Source: an uncultured Bacteroidales bacterium
GTDB taxonomy: Bacteria; Bacteroidota; Bacteroidia; Bacteroidales; Muribaculaceae
NCBI GenBank assembly: GCA_947175585.1
Contig: CAMWNL010000058.1
Span: 1-7,916 of the forward strand
DNA: 7,916 nt
Direction: 5' to 3'
Position numbers and translations under genes: made by a program. The notes below the pieces were generated by a model. The model ran no database searches. It was given only the letters and a program-made list of their open reading frames with translations, and was not told the origin of the DNA. Every line of letters starts with the position of its first letter. Positions within the stretch are counted from its first letter, which is position 1. Shown here piece after piece: positions 1-6,132 of this stretch.

Positions 1-997
1 TTCGGATAAAGACCTTCCCTCCGACCCGGTCTTGACCATGCCAGTCACCGGCCTGCGCCTTGAAGTCAGTGGAGAGGACTACACTGCTGTTCCCTCCCTC
101 GGCTCTGACGCATCTTTCACCGGCGAGCTGATGCTGCCCGTTAAAATTCCTGCCCGCAAAGCTGTTGTCAAAGAGATATCTCTGCTTCCCGGCTACACAT
201 CTTCAATAAACGTCGGCGACGAACTCATCTTTACCGACAATATCTGTGTGCTCGAAGTCAACGCTTCCGGCAATCGCACCGAAACTTTCAACGTGGTAAT
301 GCAATTCAATCCTCCTCCATTTTTCTACTTCGTCAAGACATCTGACCGCGACGAAGTGGGCGACCGCTATTACCTTAACCCTGAAACTCAGGCTCGCATC
401 GCTTCCGGCAACTACGATAATTACTTCGAGGGCGAGGTTGACCTGACGGCTTCCAACTGGGATAACGTGGGTCTTGTCAGCGAAGACCTCTCGACTATCT
501 ACAATCTCGCTGCCGGACCGTGGCCGGCTGTCTCATCTTATAGTTGGACTCCTGAGACTAAATCAGCCACCCCGGGCTCGACTCACTTCAAGACCGAGGG
601 TCCTTGGAACGACTGGCTTGTGACTAACGGTAATCCTGACATAATATCTCCGGGTGTCTGGCGTTGTAATTATGATACCTCTGCCAACATCGTTGATATG
701 ACCATGACTCAGTGGGCGGTCTTCGGCACTGCGCTTGAAAGCGTCAAGGCTATGACCTACGACCCGACAACCAAAAGCTGGAGCATTAACACCGGACTGA
801 CTGCCGGCGCCTTCCATTTCGAGACTATTCCTGTAAGTTTCGGCGATCCCACTTTCCGACTTGGCTATAAAGCGGACATACTGGGAGACCTCGCCGAAGA
901 CGGCAATGAAATAACCGTCGTGCAATCGGGTGATTATTCTATTACCCTTACCCTTTCTAACGCTCCTTATTACACTTACACCTTAACTAAATTATGA
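1..997 (+). CDS. SusE/SusF-like glycan-binding outer-membrane protein, C-terminal part (5' end outside window)
   Basis: The frame is open to the left edge (first full codon at base 2) and ends with TGA at 995-997. An apparent TTG start at 32 is only an internal Leu codon, so the true start, and any lipoprotein signal, lie upstream. Residue numbers here count that codon as 1. The visible part reads as an Ig-like beta domain (about 6-93) followed by two beta-rich, Trp/Tyr-rich modules (about 94-225 and 227-321). Each module has the 'predicted structure value, then FxFxT' rhythm of SusE/SusF starch-binding modules. The last module ends in a 'GDYSITLTLSNAPYYTYTL' strand pair, which is typical of the end of these proteins. 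Such proteins hold glycans at the cell surface beside a SusC/SusD transporter and have no catalytic role. The position just upstream of two glycosidases, with an ATGA overlap to the next gene, fits. The class is recognised from style and context, not from an alignment; another surface glycan-binding protein of the same locus type remains possible. Confidence 0.62.
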   Translation, partial: SDKDLPSDPVLTMPVTGLRLEVSGEDYTAVPSLGSDASFTGELMLPVKIPARKAVVKEISLLPGYTSSINVGDELIFTDNICVLEVNASGNRTETFNVVMQFNPPPFFYFVKTSDRDEVGDRYYLNPETQARIASGNYDNYFEGEVDLTASNWDNVGLVSEDLSTIYNLAAGPWPAVSSYSWTPETKSATPGSTHFKTEGPWNDWLVTNGNPDIISPGVWRCNYDTSANIVDMTMTQWAVFGTALESVKAMTYDPTTKSWSINTGLTAGAFHFETIPVSFGDPTFRLGYKADILGDLAEDGNEITVVQSGDYSITLTLSNAPYYTYTLTKL

Positions 998-2697
998 TGC
1001 GATATATCATCACTACCGCTTTATGTCTGATTCTTCCTTTCCTCTGCTCTTGCACAGAAGATGATGGACCCGACGCTCCGGGTTTACCGCCATCTTCTCC
1101 GGTCAATACAGAGACCGGACTGACTGTTACTTTCACCGGCAAGCATTTTCGCCTTGCTGACGGAGTAGACTTCACTGATGACCCGGTCATCTCTTGGTCA
1201 GACACCGTCTGGCAAAACGATCGCATTTACAATCAATTACTTCTCACTGCAACTGACTCTGACATAAATCAACTGGCATTGACCGCCTCTCCCCTTGAAA
1301 GTCGCGACGGTCTGATTCCTGCTGAAAATGTCACCCTCTATACAGTAGGCCCTGTCTCTGGAGACGCTGCGCCGTCTGTCGACGCGCAGCCGACTCCACG
1401 ACCTTCCGCGGTCGTCTATGATGCCCTCCTGCCGGTTCTTCCCTCTAAAATCACAGGCGGCGAAAAGATTCCCGTCTGGCTGACGATTGATATTCCCGAC
1501 GGCATCCCTACAGGCAGCTATTCCGGTGAGATTAACATTTCAGTGGCTGACAAGACTGTAGCCACGTGTAATATCGACCTATTGGTTACTGACAAGCATC
1601 TGCCTGAACCGTCTGAATGGGAATTCCATCTCGACCTGTGGCAGTTCCCGTTCCGCATCACCCAAATTCTGAACGATAACGGCGCTACAATCAAACCCCT
1701 ATCAGACAAACATTTTGAGATTCTCAAACCATTTTATTCTTTACTCGCCGATGCAGGTCAGAAAACCATCACTACTTATATCAAGGACGGGGCTTTCAAC
1801 CGAGGCAACACCATGATTGGCTGGACTCTGTCTTCGTCGGGAAAATGGACTTTCGATTACTCTGATTTCGATAGATACGTTGAGTTCATGGACGAACTCG
1901 GCATCAGTCGCCAGATTAGTTGCTTCTCGCTCGCCGGTTGGAATAACGTTGTAGGCTACACCGACGAGGCTGACGGCAACAGCTATAAATACAAGTCGAC
2001 ACCGATCGGCTCGCAAGAATTTAATGATGTCTACTCCGCATTTCTGACTGATTTCCGTAACCACCTGAAACAAAAAGGCTGGTTTGAGCGTGCAGTGCTC
2101 TTCATGGACGAAAACACCAACGACGAAATGCGTTCCATCGTCAACTTTATCCGCTCAATGGGTGATGATTGGAAGATTGGGCTGTCAGGCAGATATATCG
2201 ACGCCGACATAGAGAGAGAATTCTACAACTACGCAACCATAATCGGCACAGCGCCGACCTCTACAGCCATAAGCGTGCCGGTATTCTATACCAGCTGCTC
2301 GCAGCTCCACCCTAACAATTATCTCACTCCCCTCACTTCGCCAGCTGAAATGACCTGGATGGCATGGCATGCCTTGGCTAAAGGATTCAAAGGCTACCAA
2401 CGTTGGGCATTTGACAATTGGTCGCGGCCCGACATTTTCGATGCCCGTGACGGAGCAAACACTGCAGGTGACTTCCACATGATCTACCGCAGCAACAATG
2501 ATGCCTCCGTAACCCCTGTAAGCAGCATCCGCATGCACATGCTCCGCGACGGCATTCAGGATTACGAAAAAGCTCGCATAATCGGTCATCAGAAACTTCG
2601 CTCGGCAATAAGAGCTTTTGTCTCCTCAGATGCTCCCGATGCCGCCTCCTCGGTCAAAGCAGCCCAATCTGAAATAAAAAAACTATCTGTTAAATGA
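994..2697 (+). CDS. GH123-type beta-N-acetylgalactosaminidase (DUF4091 C-terminal domain), surface lipoprotein
   Basis: This 567-residue protein is probably an exo-acting beta-N-acetylgalactosaminidase. A lipoprotein signal (1-20) ends in lipobox LCSC with Cys20. TEDD follows, resembling the acidic surface-export tract of Bacteroidetes lipoproteins, so an outer-surface location is likely. A beta-rich N-terminal domain (about 40-200) ends near 'HLDLWQFP' (212-219), a hallmark at the entry to the catalytic barrel. The barrel carries 'LFMDEN' (369-374); Asp372-Glu373 match the adjacent Asp-Glu pair that GH123 uses for substrate-assisted catalysis through the N-acetyl group. The C-terminal stretch 'SIRMHMLRDGIQDYEKAR' (511-528) is the usual DUF4091 signature. 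Two ATGs lie in frame (994 and 997); either gives the same signal peptide. The start overlaps the upstream stop as ATGA, and the end overlaps the next start the same way, implying translational coupling. Known members cleave glycosphingolipid-type beta-GalNAc; the specificity here is inferred. DUF4091 proteins of unknown activity are the alternative. Confidence 0.85.
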   Translation: MMRYIITTALCLILPFLCSCTEDDGPDAPGLPPSSPVNTETGLTVTFTGKHFRLADGVDFTDDPVISWSDTVWQNDRIYNQLLLTATDSDINQLALTASPLESRDGLIPAENVTLYTVGPVSGDAAPSVDAQPTPRPSAVVYDALLPVLPSKITGGEKIPVWLTIDIPDGIPTGSYSGEINISVADKTVATCNIDLLVTDKHLPEPSEWEFHLDLWQFPFRITQILNDNGATIKPLSDKHFEILKPFYSLLADAGQKTITTYIKDGAFNRGNTMIGWTLSSSGKWTFDYSDFDRYVEFMDELGISRQISCFSLAGWNNVVGYTDEADGNSYKYKSTPIGSQEFNDVYSAFLTDFRNHLKQKGWFERAVLFMDENTNDEMRSIVNFIRSMGDDWKIGLSGRYIDADIEREFYNYATIIGTAPTSTAISVPVFYTSCSQLHPNNYLTPLTSPAEMTWMAWHALAKGFKGYQRWAFDNWSRPDIFDARDGANTAGDFHMIYRSNNDASVTPVSSIRMHMLRDGIQDYEKARIIGHQKLRSAIRAFVSSDAPDAASSVKAAQSEIKKLSVK

Positions 2698-4736
2698 AAC
2701 CTCTGAGATTACTTACATTCCTGCTTGCGGCGGCTCTGCCGTGTCTCTTGGGAGCTGTATCCACGGTTCCGGCTATCATTCCTGCGCCTAAAAATATGAA
2801 AACCGTTTCAGGAAAGGGTTTGCGTCCTGCCGAGATCGGTTATATAGTAACTGACGGAGCCCAGATGCCGGTGCTTTACGGTGCGCTCGACGCGCTTCCT
2901 CGCAAGGCAGGCAAGGGAGTCGGGGTCAGTCTGCAGCTCGACAGCGCTCTGCAGCTGCCGTCACCTGAAGCCTATACACTCACAGTCAACAGCCGAGGAG
3001 CTACTGTTAAAGCCAACTCTGATGCCGGACTCTTTTACGGCGCTGTGACACTCGGACGACTCATGGATGAAGCCATCGAGACCGGCTCATCCATACCTTT
3101 CGTTACAATAACCGACTACCCGTCTTTGCCGGTGCGCGCCGTGCATTTCGACACCAAGCATCACATTGACCGCTCAGAGTATTACTACTCTTTAATCGAT
3201 CAGCTTGCGCAGTGGAAGGTCAATACTGTCATCTGGGAGATTGAAGACAAGCTTCGCTATGAGCGTAGGCCGGAGTGCGCGTCGCCCAATGCGATCAGCA
3301 AGCAGGAGATGAGAGCCATCTGTGATTACGCCAAAGAGCGCCACATAGAAATCAATCCTCTCGTTCAGGGCCTCGGTCACGCAGGTTTCATTCTGAAAAA
3401 TCACTGGGAACTGAGAGAGAACCCTGAGAGCGACTGGGAATTTTGTCCGTCCAATCCCCAGACTTATGAAGTGCAGTTTGACCTCTACCGTGATGCCCTC
3501 GAAGCAATGCCCCACGGAAAATTTCTCCATATCGGTGGTGACGAGATAACCGCAATCGGCATTGACGAGCGCTGTAAAGCCACTGGCAAGACCCCGTTCG
3601 AACTACAGATGGAGTGGCTTGATAAGGTCTGCAAATTTGCCAAGGAGCAAGGGCGGACACCGATTTTCTGGGATGACATGCCCCTGAAATATGGCGATTT
3701 ATGGTGGGTTATCCATCGTGGTCTTACCAACGAGGAAGTTGATGCCGCATGGCGGACCGACAAGCTTGATCAGGCAGTCGAAATGTTCCCGAAAGACTGT
3801 ATCTACATGCGCTGGCATTACGATGACCCGACCATCTATCCTCATCTTAAAGTCCTGGAGTGGTATAAAGACAAGGGACTCAAAGTGATGGCAGCAACAG
3901 CAGCAGCCGACGGCGGCAGCCCCTACATGCCTCGCCACGGTTCAAAGATAAACGATATCCGGTCGTTCTGCAAGCTCGCCGTTGACAACAATCTCAACGA
4001 AGGCATACTCGCGACCTGCTGGGATGACGGTTCACCTCATTGGGAAACAGTGAAGCGTGGATTTGCCGCCTTGGGAGAATACAGCTGGAATCCCGACTGT
4101 CGAGACACCGATGCATTTAAGATGGCGTTTGAGCGCAATTATTTCGGGCTTTACAATGGAGAGACTTCCTTGATTGAGCAGCTCGAAGAGGCCGCCTCAT
4201 TCTTCGACGGCGCGTTGATAGACGCCGGCCGTCGCAATCCGTCCTGGCAAGTGCGTGATTATACTCTCATCACTCTGCCCGACCCTGCTAATCCGGGTAA
4301 GTGGAGCGAGAAATACAGCACGCTACTTGACTCCGCGGCAATACAGTTAGAGCTGTGCGCTGATCTTGAAAGCAGAATTGCAGACGCGAAATCTCTTGCC
4401 CGACGCAACAGATACACACTCGACGTATATGCTGTCAATAACCGTCTTTTCGCCTTTCCGGCCACTCTGCTGAAAGCCCTTGAGCTATATGACAAAGCAA
4501 CTGACGAGACCTCCCGTGAAAAGGCGAAACGTGAAATCCAAAGGGTCTGCTCTGTTTTCGACCAAACCAAGAGAGAGCTGATCTCGACATACGGCAAAAC
4601 ACGCTTTATGGAGCAGCCTAATGGCTATATTGCTGACCTCAACCACCATAAGCATCTTGCCGCGCTCACTCCCGGTCCGGAGTGGCTCTTTCTCTACGAA
4701 AACGCTATCATCGAACAGATTAATAAGAAGTTATAA
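2694..4736 (+). CDS. GH20 beta-N-acetylhexosaminidase, HexD-like branch, secreted
   Basis: This 680-residue protein should remove terminal beta-linked GlcNAc or GalNAc. A signal peptide covers about 1-21. Cys17 is preceded by Pro, so it is not a good lipobox, and a soluble periplasmic enzyme is likely. The N-terminal GH20b-type alpha/beta domain spans about 25-135. The barrel begins at 'DYPSLPVRAVHFD' (141-153), with Arg148 at the usual sugar-contact position. 'LHIGGDEI' (278-285) holds the catalytic Asp283-Glu284 pair. Segments 'WEIEDKLRYE' (181-190) and 'NPLVQGLGHAGFILKNHW' (221-238) resemble, from memory, the vertebrate hexosaminidase D branch rather than classical HexA/HexB or chitobiase enzymes; HexD prefers GalNAc. 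About 200 residues after the barrel form a mostly helical C-terminal extension. ATG 2694 overlaps the preceding stop (ATGA) behind an A-rich leader (gaaataaaaaaac), typical Bacteroidetes translation context. The TAA shares a hexamer with the stop of the convergent gene. GH20 membership is firm; substrate preference is inference. Confidence 0.9.
   Translation: MKPLRLLTFLLAAALPCLLGAVSTVPAIIPAPKNMKTVSGKGLRPAEIGYIVTDGAQMPVLYGALDALPRKAGKGVGVSLQLDSALQLPSPEAYTLTVNSRGATVKANSDAGLFYGAVTLGRLMDEAIETGSSIPFVTITDYPSLPVRAVHFDTKHHIDRSEYYYSLIDQLAQWKVNTVIWEIEDKLRYERRPECASPNAISKQEMRAICDYAKERHIEINPLVQGLGHAGFILKNHWELRENPESDWEFCPSNPQTYEVQFDLYRDALEAMPHGKFLHIGGDEITAIGIDERCKATGKTPFELQMEWLDKVCKFAKEQGRTPIFWDDMPLKYGDLWWVIHRGLTNEEVDAAWRTDKLDQAVEMFPKDCIYMRWHYDDPTIYPHLKVLEWYKDKGLKVMAATAAADGGSPYMPRHGSKINDIRSFCKLAVDNNLNEGILATCWDDGSPHWETVKRGFAALGEYSWNPDCRDTDAFKMAFERNYFGLYNGETSLIEQLEEAASFFDGALIDAGRRNPSWQVRDYTLITLPDPANPGKWSEKYSTLLDSAAIQLELCADLESRIADAKSLARRNRYTLDVYAVNNRLFAFPATLLKALELYDKATDETSREKAKREIQRVCSVFDQTKRELISTYGKTRFMEQPNGYIADLNHHKHLAALTPGPEWLFLYENAIIEQINKKL
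4731..4736. other. Shared palindromic stop hexamer (TTATAA) of two convergent genes
   Basis: TAA at 4734-4736 ends the plus-strand GH20 gene, and TTA at 4731-4733 is the TAA stop of the minus-strand glycosidase. The two stops sit back to back in the palindrome TTATAA, giving a 6-base tail-to-tail overlap and no intergenic space. I saw no strong hairpin with a T-run on either side, so transcripts probably run into the opposing gene. Confidence 0.9.
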
Positions 4737-6101
4737 TTTCGCAGTTTTGGTTTTGCCGGAGGGGAGGTCGAGGGTGCGGGTTGTTTTGGTGCCGTCGGGG
4801 GCGATGAATGATGCTTCCCAAGTCAGATCATAGGGAGTGTCGTTGGTGAGTGTCGTCGATGTGCGTCCGACATGTTTGACAGTCACCTTGCCTCCGAGCA
4901 TCGGCACGTCGGTAGCGGTCGACTCACTGTCGGCCGGACCGTGGTAGCATGTCGCTATGGACTCACGCGACGCCGAGGGCTGTATGCCCATCAGACAGAA
5001 GATGCCCTCGATGACTCCGTAAGAGACCTCGGGGTAGTCGTTACGTCTGATTGTCGGGAGAGCCGTGAGAATTTTTGTAGCCGGCAAGTCGTAACCGAGA
5101 CGATAGAGGAAGACGGGGAAGGCCGAAAGATTTTCGACATTCCATTCACGCGACATCACGTCAGCCACAGACGCCTCCAACCTTTCGGGACGGTCGAGGG
5201 CGCCGATAAGCAAAAGATAAGGTATGCCCTCGCCGCGATGAAACTCCTTGAGCTGAGTGTAGTAGGTGTTGTAACGATTGTTATCGGCATCCCACCAGAG
5301 GGTCTCGATCATATCGTCATAACGGGCGGCGCGTTGACGGGCGAAGTCAGCTTCGGCCGGCTTATCGGTGAGTTCACAGATGTCGGCGTAAGCCTCATAA
5401 CCCTCTTTGAGGGCACCGACGAGGTCAATCGCGACAGTGATGCCCGAGAAATTTTCAGCATAAGACGGCAGTCCCCGGCAGGTGTGAAAGCCATTTTTGG
5501 TGTTGAAGGGCTCGGGAGTATTCATGAAGCGGCGGCGCGACATAATGCTGTCAGGAGTGAGCGCCCAACGGTCGGCATAATCGTGGGCCGTGCGTTCATA
5601 AAAATTCACGAAGAGAGGATGAGCGAGATACTGCTGATCGCCGGTCCACTCGTAGACACCGCGACAAGCCCTCATGACGTCGAAATTAGCCGGAAGGTTA
5701 TACCAGAACTCCTTATCGTTGGCGAAGTCACAGGGAGCCGGGCGGTCGAGGCGGTCGATCTCCCAATAAGAACACCAGTCTTTGCTCTCGCTGATATTGG
5801 CCGCGACCTTGGCGAGCATGTTGGCATTGTGAGCGTCGAGACCGAGCAGAGCAGCGCCGATGGTCTGATGAGAGAGATCGCGCATGCAGAACGCATCGCG
5901 TCCGGGGAGAGCGGCCTCATACCACACTCCGACAGGATCGCCACCATCATGGACATAGCTCAGGGCCATGTCGCGCGCCCAGCGATAGGTGTTTTCGAGT
6001 GTGCTGTCACTCGACTGAAAACCTGCAGGCCCGGCTGCTCCGGCCGAGAATGACACCGCCAGAACTACGGCGGCGAATATGCTTTTTAACTTTTTCATCA
6101 T
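4731..6101 (-). CDS. Secreted (alpha/alpha)6-barrel-like glycosidase of unassigned family
   Basis: This 456-residue protein has a clear signal peptide (1-23: MMKKLK, a hydrophobic core, then AGAAG), so it is exported, probably to the periplasm. The body (about 30-380) is rich in helices and aromatics and looks like a six-hairpin (alpha/alpha)6 glycosidase. Conserved-looking blocks are 'PGRDAFCMRDLSHQ' (66-79), 'DWCSYWEIDR' (108-117), 'DKEFWYNLPANFD' (129-141), 'FHRGEGIPYLLLIG' (287-300) and 'YPEVSYGVIEGIF' (356-368). Acids in these blocks, such as Asp75, Glu114, Asp116, Glu358 and Glu365, are candidate catalytic residues; I cannot say which. The last 50 or so residues (about 403-456) form a small beta domain. 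I do not recognise a characterised family, so no substrate is given. Two ATGs (6099-6101 and 6096-6098) give the same signal peptide. It converges on the GH20 gene with a 6-base overlap and lies 31 bases downstream of a phage terminase gene on the same strand. It may be host accessory sugar metabolism or cargo of the phage element. Confidence 0.65.
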   Translation of the reverse strand: MMKKLKSIFAAVVLAVSFSAGAAGPAGFQSSDSTLENTYRWARDMALSYVHDGGDPVGVWYEAALPGRDAFCMRDLSHQTIGAALLGLDAHNANMLAKVAANISESKDWCSYWEIDRLDRPAPCDFANDKEFWYNLPANFDVMRACRGVYEWTGDQQYLAHPLFVNFYERTAHDYADRWALTPDSIMSRRRFMNTPEPFNTKNGFHTCRGLPSYAENFSGITVAIDLVGALKEGYEAYADICELTDKPAEADFARQRAARYDDMIETLWWDADNNRYNTYYTQLKEFHRGEGIPYLLLIGALDRPERLEASVADVMSREWNVENLSAFPVFLYRLGYDLPATKILTALPTIRRNDYPEVSYGVIEGIFCLMGIQPSASRESIATCYHGPADSESTATDVPMLGGKVTVKHVGRTSTTLTNDTPYDLTWEASFIAPDGTKTTRTLDLPSGKTKTAKL

Positions 6102-6105
6102 ACTA

Positions 6106-6113
6106 CAAAGTTA
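6106..6113 (-). promoter_or_regulatory. Bacteroidetes-type -7 promoter box (TAACTTTG) for the glycosidase gene
   Basis: Read on the minus strand this is TAACTTTG, a full match to the Bacteroidetes primary sigma factor -7 consensus TAnnTTTG. It lies 4 bases before the first ATG of the downstream glycosidase. The upstream TTG-like -33 element is poor: one TTGG lies about 23 bases before the box and a TTGA about 14, neither at the usual spacing of about 19-20. Transcription from it would begin at or near the ATG, giving an almost leaderless mRNA. A chance match is possible in this AT-rich gap. Confidence 0.4.
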
Positions 6114-6127
6114 GTGATTTTTTCACT
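6113..6127. repeat. Small inverted repeat (AGTGA / TCACT) in the terminase-glycosidase gap
   Basis: AGTGA at 6113-6117 and TCACT at 6123-6127 are perfect reverse complements separated by TTTTT. The 31-base gap between the terminase stop and the glycosidase start contains the whole repeat, and it touches the first base of the -7 box. A 5-bp stem is too weak to be a convincing terminator; it could be a repressor half-site pair or chance. Confidence 0.3.
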
Positions 6128-6132
6128 CAAGA

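Noticed and set aside
32..40. TTG at 32 or ATG at 38 as start of the SusE/F-like gene
   Set aside because: The frame is open to base 2 and the encoded sequence begins in the middle of a beta domain with no signal peptide, so the gene is truncated by the window edge.
2736..2756. Lipobox at Cys17 of the GH20 protein
   Set aside because: The residue before the Cys is Pro, which signal peptidase II does not accept; a standard signal peptide fits better.
2929..2960. Direct repeat of CTGCAGCT in the GH20 gene
   Set aside because: It simply encodes two similar LQL segments of the N-terminal domain, with no further copies.
3892..3920. GCA/GCC-rich run in the GH20 gene as a possible microsatellite
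   Set aside because: The run is short and imperfect and encodes an Ala-rich barrel segment (MAATAAADGG).
4872..6053. A 393-codon open frame on the plus strand, antisense to the glycosidase
   Set aside because: The minus-strand gene has a signal peptide and coherent enzyme-like blocks. The antisense product shows no recognisable domain or composition of a real protein and is a by-product of GC-rich codon use.
6113..6127. AGTGA/TCACT inverted repeat as intrinsic terminator of the terminase gene
   Set aside because: The stem is only 5 bp with two G-C pairs, the T-rich part is the loop, and no T-run follows the stem; I keep it only as a possible operator-like repeat.
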